DNA of 64,000 nt from Petrosia ficiformis (lineage: Eukaryota; Porifera; Demospongiae; Haplosclerida; Petrosiidae). The notes under the pieces were generated by a model. That model had not been told where the DNA came from. It saw only the letters and a program-made list of their open reading frames with translations, and did no database searches. Numbering within the stretch: the stretch's first letter is position 1; every line of letters starts with the position of its first letter. The position numbers and the translations under genes were made by a program. Below are positions 10,860 to 22,473 of the stretch, piece by piece. The stretch is taken from positions 47,059,037-47,123,036 of the forward strand of contig OX345636.1 of the NCBI GenBank assembly GCA_947044365.1, read 5' to 3'.

Positions 10860-13800
10860 ACTGAGTTGTCTCATCCACACTGCCTCCTGAGCAGCACTGG
10901 CTAATGCCATATATTCAGCCTCAGCTGTAGATAATGCTACACAGGTCTGCTTGTTGCTTCTCCAGCTGACTGCTGTTCCTCCCACTAGGAACAGATAACC
11001 TAAAGTAGATTAATGGTCATTGCAGTCACCACCCCAGTCAGCATCAGAATAAACAAGCAATTTCTCTCATAGAGTAGACCAAAATGAATAGATCTCTTTA
11101 AGTATCTGAAAATACGATTCTCTGCTGTCCAATGCTGTGTAGTAGGATTGGAAGAGAACCGTGCAATGCTATTCACTGCAAAGGTAATGTCAGGGCGAGT
11201 TCTGGTCAAGAGATACAATAGACTCCTAACAGCAGATTGGTACGTCTCCTTGTCAAAATACTCACTATCCTCAGTTTTTAACATGAGCTTGGTGTTAACA
11301 GCTACTAGAGTACTGATGGGCTTGGCATTCTCCATACCAAACTTCTGTAATATATTCTCAGTGTACACTGATTGGCCTATCCAAATAGTGCTTTTCTTAT
11401 GGTCTTGAATGACTTTCGCCCCAAAAAAGTGATTTAGTTCTCCAAGATCTTTCATCCCAAATTTATCAGACAGAGCTTTCTTAATGTCAGCCATTTTCTT
11501 CTCGCTTTTTTCAGTCAGTATTACATCATCAGCGTACACACCAATAATGAAAGCTTCTCCTTCTGAAGCTGTGTATATGCAAGGGTCACTGGTTGACTGA
11601 ATAAAGCCCATATGTCTCAACTGCCGATTTAGTGTAGCATTCCAGCACTTTGGGGATTGTTTGAGTCCATAGATACTGTGCTTTAATTTGCATACTCGCC
11701 CTTCTCAATGAATCCCTCTTCTCTGGCTGTTTCATGTACTCATCCTCAGATAGAGTTCCGTTAAGGAAAGCAGAGGTCACACCCATCTGATGTAGCATCA
11801 AACTGTCTTGTACAGCCATCAGCTAATGACTCAAACCTGACATACTGTACAGAATGTCTCATCATAGTCAATTCCTGGTTTCTGAGTAAAACCTTGAGCA
11901 ACAAGGCAAACCTAGTAACGCTCCACTGAGCCACCCAAATCAATCTTCCTCTTGAACACCCATTTGCTTTCTATGACTTATCTGTCTTGTGGAGGTTCAA
12001 CCAATTCCCAAACGTCATTCTTGTGCATAGACTTCACCTCTTCCTACATTGTTTGTCTCCATTCATTCTTTTCTGAGCTATTGAGTGCTTCATTCACTGT
12101 CAATGGCTCCTTATTTGGAATTGTAGCAGTATTCACCCAAACACCATATTTATCTGGCTGCTTTCTCTCTCTAGTTGATCTTCGTGTAACTGGTTCTATT
12201 TCAGATATGTTGACTGGTTCATTATGAGTTTCCTCTTCTTCAAATTGAACAGCTACTCTCTCATCTTCATTGATCATTGGTTCTTCCTCACTAGAATTGC
12301 TTAATGATAGTTCTAGTTGTTTCTTTTCTTCAATTTTCTCCTTCTCAACTCCTGTCGTGAACTCATTAAACAGAACATCTCGCCTATGTATCACTCCTGA
12401 CTGAATTGGATCATACAAGCGGTAACCCATAGTTTCGTTACCATAGCCCAGTAGGATGTATTTTCTTGCTTTCGAGTCAAGTTTCTTTCTTAAATAAACA
12501 GCTGTTGAAAGAGCTTTAGCTCAGAACATTGAGTCGGTAAGCATTGATCAAACTGACTCAACCAGAGTACGATTTATTTGTTCAGCAACACGTTCTGTTA
12601 CTGTAAGCTCATGTCGAACTACCTCTCTCTTACAATATTCCTCAAACTCTTTAGAGCAGTAGTCTCCACCATTATCAGTTCGCAAGATTTTCAGCTTGTG
12701 GCCAGATGAAGTTTTGACAAGAGCTTTCCATTCTTTGAATTTCTGAAGAACCTCACTCTTGTGCTTGAGAACGTACACCAGGTGTAATGTGACCAATCGA
12801 CAATGAAGGTGAGAAAATATTCAGCTCCTCCTAATGACTGTGTACTCATCTTTTCACATACATCGTCCTGTTGTAGGAAACAAAATTCTGTGAAGTTTCC
12901 CCTATTACACATGACCCACAAAAATTCAATTTCATTAGACATTATAATCAAAACCACTAACTAGATTTTGTGTTGCTAACCCACGTAAACTGCTCTCTCC
13001 TAAATGTCCAAACCGTGTGTGCCATATGCTTTCTTTGGACCCGAGTTGTTGTTTCCAGATAGCATTAATCTGTTCATGAGTTGACTGATGGCAGTTCAAG
13101 TAGCAGAGGCTTCCTGACTCGGTAGCAACAGCCACTAGCTTCTCCTTCTCATTGTATATAAAACACTTGTCGTCACTGAAGATAATGTGTTTCCCAGGAT
13201 CAGTCATCTTGGACACACTCAAGAGATTGTATGTCAACTTAGGCACATATAGTACCTCATGCAATTTGCACTTCCTCATTTGGTTGTCCAGGAGATCTAG
13301 TGTCAAAGCAACAACACCACTACCTATGGCTTCAAGTGTGTAGCCATCTCGTACAGAGACATCTTGTGGTTTCTTAAGTGTCTGATACTGAATAAAGGAT
13401 TGTTTGTCATTACAGATGTGACATGTAGCACCTGAGTCATCTATCCAGGTGTCTGTGGACTGGTGTGAGGTGCTAGCTGATAACACAAGACGTGTTAAAA
13501 GACTACTAATACTACTGTCAGAATTACTCTCACTTCTTCTCCTGGCATTCACTTGATTCACTTTGTGCTTCATCTCATTGTCTTCCTTTCCTTTAAACTC
13601 TTCTTGTTTCTTTTCACTTGGTCTAGCTTGTTCCGCACAGTTTCATTGTGTATGACCGAACTTAAGACAAAAATGACACCTTGGTCCACGTCTGTGACCA
13701 AATTTATGTTTAGTTGGCAGTGCTTCTTCCTTCTTGCCAAGATTCTTCAGCTTACTCTCTTCGTAAAGTAACTTCTCTATAACAACATCCATCTTTGGGG

Positions 13801-14282
13801 ACATCAGGATTGGCTTCAAGTGCGATGACAAGTGTGTTGTACAACTCTGGAAGGCTCGTGAGTAAGTGCACTACACTGTCTTCTTCTGTCATCTCTACTC
13901 CAATTACTGATAGCTCGTTAAAGATCTCAGTCATAGACTTAACATGCTCATGAACAGAGTCTCCGTCTTTGAGTCTTAGCGAGTAGAGTTTACGTCTCAG
14001 GACGAGCTTATTCGCCCATGTCTTCTTTTGAAACTGCTCGGCGAGTTTTTTTCACACAGTTACCAGGCTGTCAGGCTCTCTTATCAGGTAGAGTAGAGTT
14101 GGATCCACTGTCAGAACAATGGTAGCTAATGCTCGGTTTCTCCTAGCTATGAACTTGGTATATTCATTGGCAGTTGTGTTTTCTGGAGCAACTTCCTTCT
14201 CGGTTATATACAATCTCCACAACCCGTCTTTCATCAGTGCCATCTTACACTGCATTTTCCATGTGGGATAATTGTGTACCAT
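10860..14282 (-). pseudogene. Copia gag-pol polyprotein (multiple frameshifts and stops)
   Basis: Order on the minus strand: Gag N-part (14282-14052); UBN2-like Gag core with VHLLTSLPELYNTLV (13934-13752); CHFCLKFGH zinc knuckle interrupted by TGA (about 13690-13640); aspartic protease DSGATCHIC and gag-preintegrase WHTRFGHLG (13573-12935); integrase core with DNGGDY and VAEQINRTLVE (12957-12548); RT with GVTSAFLNG and the catalytic VYADDVIL (12430-11000); RNase H with [12 protein letters not shown] (about 10960-10860). At least six frame breaks separate the blocks, so the copy cannot make its own proteins. Domain order with integrase before RT defines Ty1/Copia. Confidence 0.9.
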
Positions 14283-14334
14283 TCAAAGGAAGGAACGACA
14301 ACTGTAGTGACTTTCAATTCAGCCATCTCCCTAG

Positions 14335-14352
14335 TGTACTGGGCTCATAACC
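14335..14352 (-). promoter_or_regulatory. Copia-type primer-binding site (initiator tRNA-Met anticodon region)
   Basis: Directly after the 5' LTR the minus strand reads GGTTATGAGCCCAGT. This is the complement of the CUGGGCUCAUAACC anticodon stem-loop of initiator tRNA-Met and differs by one base from the Drosophila copia site GGTTATGGGCCCAG. Copia is known to prime from a 5' half-molecule of this tRNA, not from the tRNA 3' end. Confidence 0.8.
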
Positions 14353-14674
14353 TATTGGAAAATGTGTGCAAAGTTGCTCAACGGTCTTTGCGTGTTACTA
14401 GAGTTATTGACGACAATATGATTGAAAAACAACCAACTAACAGACTAAGTAACAAAGTAAGTGAACTGACTAATATATAAACAAAATCACACTTTTATAC
14501 ACATTAGAATGTTCTAGACTCAGTAGAATGTTCCAGAAAGATCTAAGAGCAAGCACATGGTAACACAGATATTAAACACCTATTAATAATAATTAACTGT
14601 CAAGTAACACTAAATATATGCATGTACACAAATAAGTATTTAAATAACCTGGTAAAACTGTCTTATCTTCTACA
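14353..14674 (-). repeat. Copia 5' LTR
   Basis: It is 322 bp. On the minus strand it runs from TGTAGAAG to TTTTCCAATA and is followed immediately by the primer-binding site. Confidence 0.93.
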
Positions 14675-14679
14675 CTTGT

Positions 14680-16290
14680 TATATTGAAATAATATTTTGC
14701 TTGCAGCATTGTTATATTCTAAATAAGGTGGCAATATCATCAATTGCAACATAAATGAATGCACTCATAGTGCAGAACCATCACCACATATATGATTGAA
14801 ACAAGAATGACTACTGACAAGAAAATAATTGCAGCGTATACTTGACTGCAATAATGATTATAAAATTATTACACTGAGATTATAATTAATATACTTACAT
14901 ATATGTGTGTGTGTTACAACTTACACTCTAGTTCTAGCAAGAGTACATAATTCTTAGCTTTGTAAAACAGTTTTGTAGCTTCAACCATGTGCATGAAATG
15001 AAATAGGTGGAGCTAGAAATTAACCATCAGTGCAGCAAGCTTAGAGCCAGTTTGATGATGTAGCAGCCACTACTTCAGCTATACTTGATTTCAAGACAGC
15101 AATAGCCTTCAAACAAAATGAGTTGTGTTTCATTTACTGTTTTGTTACCAGAAGTCTTCTGAAAGTGGTGGAATAGCAATCGTTAGTTGTAAAGCATTTT
15201 CCTAACTTTACAACCAAAAGGTTTTAGAAAAAGTATATATATCTTTTATTTTGATCCTTGTATAATTTCACGTCTTTTGGTAGCTCGATCAAAGTCCCAA
15301 TGTTGTTAGTTGTCCAGACATTTTGTTCATACACACACAACACACACAGAGAACACCAGATTACAGTAACTATTATTGTGCTGTTTGTGTCAAAACACCC
15401 TTCGGAACGAGACCGATGACCACTGTCAACCGTTGCCTCATAAGATATTGGTGTTAGTGAAGGTGAGAATTTTATATTGTCATGCTCATCACTGCACTAT
15501 TTTGAAGGAGAATGTTTAGTAGAAACCTCACTGTTTTAACTATAATAGTTGTCAGAGCCATTAATAACAATACTGATGTTCGATGACTGATGTTTTTCAG
15601 TATAATTTCCTTGGCAGTTTTCATCATCACTACAAAGCTATACATAGATTAGCATTAAGAAAAATGCCATACTTGTATAATGTAGCATTTATGACACAAT
15701 ACCTTTAGATCATCCTAGTAAATGGGACTCTTGGAATTCTTTCCTTCCTAAGTGATGGAATAACCAAAGATTTGCTTCCACCACCAGTATGTTGAAATAT
15801 GAAAGCGAAAATCACTATTGTTGTCTATGGGCTTCCTAATTACTGATCATATATAATATTATATTTCATCCTCACTCATTGATGAGTCAATTCTTATTTT
15901 GTCAATGAGACCATTGGAAGCTAACATGTCTCTAGTATCATTTTTTCTAGGTATTTCAACTTTCCTTCTGATGTTTTGTGACCCTTTGGCAAGCAAATAA
16001 TATACCACTCATAAACAGACAGCTTTTGACGTTTTGCAGGCAACAAAGTTTAATCCAACAGCTCTCACCCTTTTCCCAAAAGCTGAGGGTAGTGGTCTAC
16101 CATTAAAATGTAATAACTGATTATAATGCTATGATACCAATTGTAACGATGCTAACAAACCTCTTAGAAAGTGGTTTCTTATAAATGAAGTCATCATCAC
16201 TAGTTATTTCTGGCTCCGGTTTGATGTACGTGGTTGGTTTCTCCAATTGGGAAAATACAAATGTAACAGCAGTTGCAAGTGCTGTTTGTA
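14680..16290. other. Intronic spacer of gene A with a dispersed repeat
   Basis: No gene was recognised. 15190-15430 resembles 45190-45440: AACCAAAAGGTTTTAGAA, CCTTGTATAATTT, then an ACACAC-rich tract. An inverted relative lies at 55465-55640. Confidence 0.5.
15190..15430 (+). repeat. Dispersed repeat R2, copy 1
   Basis: It shares ACCAAAAGGTTTTAGAA, CTTGTATAATTT and a CA-rich tail with 45190-45440. The copy at 55465-55640 is inverted and keeps a GTCTGTCTGTCTGTC core. There is no ORF; it is probably a short non-autonomous element. Confidence 0.5.
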
Positions 16291-16299
16291 GATTATGTA

Positions 16300-16405
16300 T
16301 ATCTAATCTTATCTGTATGTATTAGCAGAGATGTCAGCTCATTATTTATGAGCAGCCATTTTTTACGGTGTCCTCCCTACGCAGAGTCGTAATCTCTGAT
16401 AATGA
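16300..16405 (+). repeat. Dispersed repeat R1, copy 2 (partial)
   Basis: It matches 6230-6350: ATCTTATCTGTATGTATTA, GCAGAGATGTCAGCTC, GCCATTTTTT and CCTACGCAGAGT. Confidence 0.5.
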
Positions 16406-17174
16406 TTATTTGCATCCATGTAGTGGTTAGAATAACCAAATTCTTGATGCTGAATAAAAGCAAGTGTTTAGTGCATTTGAGATAGAAGAGCAAAATGCAG
16501 CAGTTCATATGTTGGTTTTAGAGTTGCCGCCTGAAATGATGCTCCTAATGTTAAGCAAGTATTAGCTAATGACACTAACAGAGCACAACAGGAACTCATC
16601 AATTATGTATATAGACCAGATTATCAGTACCATCAATCTCACCTCTCTTCTTTTTCCTCTTTTTTTCCTACAGCTCATTTAGCTCTGTGTCTCTCTGTCG
16701 ATCTCTGTTCATCCATTGCTATCACGCAGTGACACGCACATGGCTTTAATAGAAACGTTTTTGTAGAAAATTTGAACATTAAGATATTTACAGAATACAT
16801 ACTGTACAAACATTATTTGAAATTCGTTGAAGTGAATGGGGTTTATTAGAACATTCAGAATCACATACGATACACATATACGTACGTATATGTAGAAAAT
16901 ATTCTCAACCAACTCCTTAGTGCACGTGGGGCTCACTCATGCTCGCCCCAATTATGCACATTTTTGTTCTATGAATTTTAAAAACCATTGTGGTTGCTTG
17001 CTTGTTATGTTTGTTTGTTTCTACACCTTTTGCTAGCATGCTAGGCACATGAATTTTCATGCATGCTTCATAATTAAATATATATATTTTCCCCAAGGTA
17101 TTAATTTTAATTAAAAATAAATGTCATATTATTTAAGTTGTTCATGTGAATGGTTTATTTTTCTTTTAATGCAG
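16406..17174. other. Rest of the large gene A intron
   Basis: It is AT-rich, with no recognised gene or repeat. It ends in the pyrimidine-rich acceptor TTTCTTTTAATGCAG before exon 17175. Confidence 0.5.
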
Positions 17175-18510
17175 TTATGGCAATGATAGACCAGCAGTTA
17201 TAGATGATTTGTCCTGTTTATACAGCTCTTACTTGACCATATTTCAATGTAGTTACAGTACAAGTGTTAGTAGTTCATGTACAAGTGAAAACTATGTTTC
17301 TGTTAGATGCTGTAAGTTTGTAACACGAAACTAGCAGCTATAAAACACAAAATAAACTTCAAAAATTCATGAATATCAATATTTATATACAAGGATAAAA
17401 AACTTTTACACTACTAAAGTATATCGATCTATAGTTTATTGGGAAACAGATTATTTATCAAAGCAGCTGCATCATGAAGGATATGAATTGGCTTAGACAC
17501 ATTATTTGACTAAGTTAATCAATTACTACACAGTTGTCTGTGAAAATGACCGTCCACATAAAAAAATAAAAAATTGAATTAGCTAACCACAATAGCTTTG
17601 CAATTTTATAACAAAAGCATTCAACTCTCTCGAGGAAATAATGTGCTACATATTTTGATATTAATTTTATGTTTGTAACTTTGTATTAAACACTTGTATT
17701 TCTCTATAGATACCACACATATATGGAACAACCCTTATGTTGGTCAAATTAGACTCTCTAGACGGACGTATTCTAATCAGGGACTTCTTGAAGTATATTG
17801 CAATGATGAGTGGGGGACTGTATGTAATGATACATTTCGCAGTACTGATGCTAGAGTTGTATGTAGGCAGCTGGGTTATAATTCTTACTATAGCTATGAT
17901 CATTTGCCTATGTAAGTTAAACCTGATGTATATGTATACTAGGCTTAGAACTCCAAGGTCATGTGCAGTTTGCATATTTTGTAATTAAAGTGGATAATAA
18001 TTTCATTACAATATCATTTACAAACCTACATGTTATCTCTGTACTGTTAACACGTGTTAAGTATTATAAAGGGAATTAATAGATAATAAGAAAACTTATG
18101 TATTACGCATATGGATACTGTGAACTGCATTAGTTTCTGCAAGGTATGCATGGATACGTCCTTATACAATTACATTCTAACTAACTACAAACAAGTATTT
18201 TTTTGGCGAATTTTTTTCAGATGGACAGAACTGATATTGATCGCTTAGTCCCTTGCACATACGCTACGCTGGGAAATTACAAATAGAATTAGATTAGTGG
18301 CTAATGATTAGTAATTAATTAGATTTAGCCTGGTGTATGCAGTGCATACAAAATTTGATGAGGAATATGACTCAATTTCTAATTTATTTTTCAGTATATA
18401 CTGGTAGTATTCCTCATCCAATCTGGTTAGGTAATGTTCAGTGTTTAAATTCCTCAACATCCTGTCTTGCTGACTGTGAAACTTGTCCTTCTTCTGAGTA
18501 TGCCAACTGT

Positions 18511-18564
18511 GACCATGATGTAACTGTTGAATGTTGTGACCATGATGTAACTGTTGAATGCTGT
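18511..18564 (+). repeat. 27-nt in-frame tandem duplication in SRCR domain b of gene A
   Basis: GACCATGATGTAACTGTTGA plus ATGYTGT occurs twice head to tail, duplicating the residues CDHDVTVEC. The first copy carries GTGACC where the second has the exon's GTGAGT donor. Confidence 0.9.
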
Positions 18565-19550
18565 GAGTTATAAATACTTATTTTTACAAATTATTTAGTT
18601 TATAGTAATTAATCATTATATTACAAAATACATGAAGTAATGTCATTAAACTCATTACTTTTTCATTCATAGATATCAGCAGATCGATTTCATCAGTTAG
18701 TACAGGAGTGTCAACATGTACCAATGCAGACACTGGACCTACAGACAGCAGTGATGATTCTATTTCTACTATAAGTATGATCACTTTATATATTAATAAA
18801 TAGAATATTGCTACATACTAATTGGATTATAATTCTTTGTTGTGCACATCACATGCTATATATATGTATGTTACTAACATTAGATGCTTTTGTGCATGGT
18901 AATTGTATGTTCATAGTATATGTAGCTGTAATAGAATCATGAAGATGTATTGCAGTTTTAGTTGGTCATTGTCTCAAACTCGTGTTGAGTATTCCTGTAA
19001 TTACAGATGTTGGTGGCTTGGTTGGAGGCATCATTCCTGGTACCTTTTTCATTATTATATTAGTAGTATGTCTACTACTATATACCTGGAGAATGAGAAT
19101 TGGTTCATTGTTCAGGAGACGTCCACAACAACAGAGTTATTCACAACTAACACAGCCTTATCCTGGTCTAGAAGAATATCCTACGACACCTCATCCTACA
19201 CAACCACAGCAGCCTCCTCAAGATGATTCTGAGTATCCTCCTCCTTATTCTAATCTAGACACAACCAACATCTATCAACAACCACCTCCTCCTTATCCAG
19301 GTACTCAATAAACACAGTTTGGGTTTCCTGAACCTCAGCCTTTCTGAAGAGTATATTTAACATAATTTGACTTCTAATTTGTATACGATAAGAATTATTA
19401 ATTAATTATTTTTATTCTTGAAAATGTAATGCCCAAGATGTGTGTAATTATTACGGTGTTCAAGTTAATTTCACACTTATAGTTTAGGACTATTATACTC
19501 TACCAAGTGATGTTTGACGAATGTTTTGTAATCTATTTTCAATTTATAGT

Positions 19551-19556
19551 AATAAA
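19551..19556 (+). other. Candidate polyadenylation signal of SRCR gene A
   Basis: AATAAA lies 240 nt past the stop of gene A in otherwise non-coding sequence. Confidence 0.4.
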
Positions 19557-20225
19557 ATTAATAGTATTAATCATAGAGAGTCCAATAGTAGCTATTCTCG
19601 ATGCCCGGGAAATAAACGCCCCCCACCCCAACCCCATACATTTTAATTGCAATTGATAAGCTGAAATCATAGTCTGGAAACCGGCCCACAATCGCAAACG
19701 AGGAATGGTCTGGGCTATATAGCTGTTACTACTAACGATAATGGGACATTGAGCTAACTGAAACTAATATATATCCTTGGTGTTACTTTGGGGGAACCAT
19801 TAGAGAGTGCTGCCTTCTTTGTCACAGAACTGAAGTTTCCAACTCATTTTAAAAGAAAGCCCAAGTTATAGAAAAGTGAGTGTATGTAATATAATCTTAT
19901 AATTATACTTTATAGAATTTATTAGAGAGGCAAAGAGAAACAAAGTAAAGTAATTGACAGATAATTCACATCTCTATCTATATGACCTTTATCATCATCG
20001 GTTGTACTACTACAAAATGTCAACTACAGATATGGGTGTGTTCTCTAATACCATCTTTAATTAGATTGAGAACTCTTGAGCCATGTCTTTTTCTTGTTTG
20101 GGAAATGAAACAGTGAGTTCTTCGTCTTTTCCCTTGGTATGACTAGAAATAAGAGACATATTGGGCATCTTGAAACTCTAATATATAGTTTTTTTTTCCA
20201 GTCGAACCGCAACCGTACCAAATCA
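19557..20225. other. Spacer downstream of gene A
   Basis: No gene was recognised. A short GC-richer patch (CGATGCCCGGGAAATAAACG, then a CCCC run) lies near 19598-19640. Confidence 0.45.
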
Positions 20226-20871
20226 TCACAGTTTTGGTTGCAGTGAGCCCACCAGGTCCAACGATGGTGTTGGCTGCGGCGAATGCAGTAAGCGTATTTT
20301 TATGCTGATAATCCAGACCACAACTAGCAATATTACAAACTGGTATAAGACATGTGTTGTTACACGCGAGGGGTCCGACACTCCAATTTTTGGTGTACGA
20401 GATTTCAAAATGATTTCTGGATTTCTTATAAGATTTCCGGATTTCCAGAAGATTTCAACAAGATTTCAAGATTTCCACATGATTTCTGGATTTCGTAAAA
20501 AAATTTCAGGATTTCCAGAAGATTTCAACAAGATATCGAGATTTCCACATGATTTCAAGACATCAAACAAGATTTCTTGCTGTTGAAATTGATTATTGAG
20601 ATTGAAACTATGACTATCAAGTTATATTATACTTATACTAGTTCAATACGATGCAATTTGAAGTTTGATGTATATGCATCATAGTTCTGTACATTAGTTT
20701 TGATTATCAAATAGCATAATAAGTTTCATTTCAGCATACAGCCCACATCATCTATTCATGCATTCATTTATCATTTCGTATCTGAGTGAATATTATTTAT
20801 AATTTAAATTTTATAACATCATGAATTATAAGTTCCTTGATACATTCATAATTTAATCAATGAGAAATTAA

Positions 20872-21770
20872 TCAGTTACTGAATGGCTTCATCTCTTTGC
20901 AGTTCCTGCAAAACCACTTTTTCTTGTCAGCTGCTACAGAAGTGACACATTTTGCATGGAACCATCCACCACATATACCATCACACCCAAACATCTGGGC
21001 AATGACAATAGCAATACACAGGCTCCTCGATAATCTTATGGTTCGTCTTTTCCTGTTGGATACTGGAAATGGTTGCATTTTTTTATCTTCTAAACACTTC
21101 AAAAAATGTTCTCTCATGGAACTTTGCAGGAACACACACGAAGAAGGATTCATCCCGAAAGCAATGTGTGTTATGTATGCAATAGCAAACAGGCCACAGT
21201 CTGATGACCCAGTCTGTTTTGTCACATTGGCACTTTAATGCAGATTGCTGATTTCTCGGTTTTAATGACTTGTGCAAGCAACATTAGTGTGTCTGGACTT
21301 AATGAGCTAGAGAATTTTGAATCGTAGACAATTATATCTTCCTTTTCATTACAATTGACTGTGGATACAGCAATCCAGTGATTTCGATTGTTTTCATTTT
21401 CACCAGTGTGAAGAATCTGCAAAGAATTCTTCAACAGAGGTTTTAGAAATTTTGTTTGTTGTAAAATTGTATTCTGTAATCCATTGTACTGGGGAAATTG
21501 ATTTTTGATTAACTTCTGTGCACAGGTCATGTGATTGTCATTAAGCCACTCCTTATTATTCAATAACACGTCCCTATCACTGGTGTAAAGGTATTGTTGA
21601 TCTACAATCAGCCAACGGGCTTGCATTTCTGAATTAACCAGTTGGTTAGAATCATCATCAATAACTATAACATGATGACCCTCTGAAGATTGACGAGCAT
21701 GTTTGGTTGCTCTGCTAACTAGTAAGTTGTTTATGAATGTTTCACATTTGAAAGAAATCACAAATTCCAT
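20872..21770 (-). pseudogene. Ulp1/SENP-like cysteine protease plus PHD-like finger (one frameshift)
   Basis: Frame 21770-21222 has the Ulp1 landmarks: LNDNHMTCAQKLI helix, NHWIAVST (catalytic His), IIVYDSKF (Asp). A frameshift near 21225 leads to 21225-20872, which carries QTGSSDCGLFAIAYI (oxyanion Gln and catalytic Cys) and then GCDGICGGWFHAKC...WFCRNC, a degenerate PHD-type finger. All triad residues are therefore present but in two frames. In other eukaryotic transposons Ulp1-type genes travel with the transposase; the role in transposition is unknown. Confidence 0.75.
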
Positions 21771-21981
21771 GGATGGTTGTTGCCAGTTCTTTATTTAATT
21801 TGACAATAGGCATTGACATTTCATCAGTAACTACTTCACTCTTACTGCGACTTTGAAGGCAGTTTCTTGTGAGAGTACACACATAAGTTGAACTGGGGAT
21901 GTATGAGTGTGTGAAGATCTCATCGACACTACATATTTTAAAACAAGTGGACGTTCCCTTTTGAAGTTCATACCACGTACA

Positions 21982-22455
21982 TTACACACCTATGTTTTTT
22001 GTGGAAAGATCGACTGACCATTCTTTGCACTGTTGGTGACCCACAGTCTTATCTTTAAGCTTAGCAAATTGAAGAACTCTCCCAATACACCACTCATTTC
22101 CATCTTGCATTTGAAATACGCACAGATCCCCAAGTTTCAATATTTTACTAACTGTAGGAAGTGCATCATCGCTTTTAGAATCATTACTTAACATCCCTTT
22201 AACATTTTCTGAATTATGTGGTTGCTTGCTTCTAACACGAAATACTCTGTTAGATGAAACACGTTCACCTTCTTGGAAAAGCCAGATGGCAGTAGTTTTG
22301 CGAATGAGAGCAGAACGCTTTGGATCACCAACAACAACTTTAACAAGTGGATTGTGTCTTGAATGTAATTTTTTTTTCGAATGTTTCTGGGAACTTTTCT
22401 GTTCTGATGGTTTGTCATCTATTTTCACATACATTGAGACTGAGGTGGTTTCCAA
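21982..22455 (-). CDS. Transposon ORF with barrel-like GDLCVFQMQDGNEWCIGRVL motif
   Basis: A 157-codon frame lies between the transposase remnant and the protease ORF. A basic N-terminus (SQKHSKKKLHSRH) is followed by a segment reading GDLCVFQMQDGNEWCIGRVL, which recalls BAH/Tudor-type barrels. The family was not recognised with confidence. It may be the internal part of a longer protease-bearing protein. Confidence 0.4.
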   Translation of the reverse strand: METTSVSMYVKIDDKPSEQKSSQKHSKKKLHSRHNPLVKVVVGDPKRSALIRKTTAIWLFQEGERVSSNRVFRVRSKQPHNSENVKGMLSNDSKSDDALPTVSKILKLGDLCVFQMQDGNEWCIGRVLQFAKLKDKTVGHQQCKEWSVDLSTKNIGV

Positions 22456-22473
22456 TTTTATAATTGACTGTTG

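Larger units (their letters stand above)
10252..14674 (-). mobile_element. Ty1/Copia LTR retrotransposon with 5-bp target duplication
   Basis: LTRs lie at 10252-10563 and 14353-14674. CTTGT flanks both ends (10247-10251 and 14675-14679). The element is on the minus strand: 5' LTR at the right, primer site at 14352-14335, internal region, purine tract at 10572-10564, 3' LTR at the left. The LTRs begin TGTAGAAGATAAG. They differ at roughly 13 positions by hand count (about 4%) plus one 10-nt indel, so insertion is not recent. All domains of a Copia polyprotein are recognisable but frame-broken. It sits in the large intron between two half-exons of SRCR gene A, in opposite orientation. Confidence 0.95.
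8905..19311 (+). pseudogene. SRCR receptor gene A (two SRCR domains, TM, PPxY tail; frame-disrupted)
   Basis: Exons: 8905-9110 and 17175-17311 (SRCR a), 17710-17911 and 18395-18562 (SRCR b), 18673-18774 (linker with a Cys), 19007-19311 (TM and tail, stop TAA). Splice phases match intact genes C and D except at two points. The first exon is 2 nt short within WGN-x-CD. The 18395 acceptor is followed by 4 extra nt (TATA) compared with copy A0. No signal-peptide exon was found. The last exon encodes a transmembrane run (FFIIILVVCLLLY) and a Pro-rich tail with two PPPY motifs, which are WW-domain ligands in known families. Exon 18395-18562 has an in-frame 27-nt duplication. The 8-kb intron after 9110 contains an M1 MITE and a Copia element. 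It is probably a pseudogene; if expressed, it would be a type I receptor. Confidence 0.7.

Noticed and set aside
16709..16936. 75-codon minus-strand frame
   Set aside because: There is no domain, splice context or relative in the window. Composition fits chance in AT-rich DNA.
20897..21238. 113-codon plus-strand frame
   Set aside because: It lies wholly on the antisense of the Ulp1/PHD region, has no own motifs, and is explained as a shadow of that gene.
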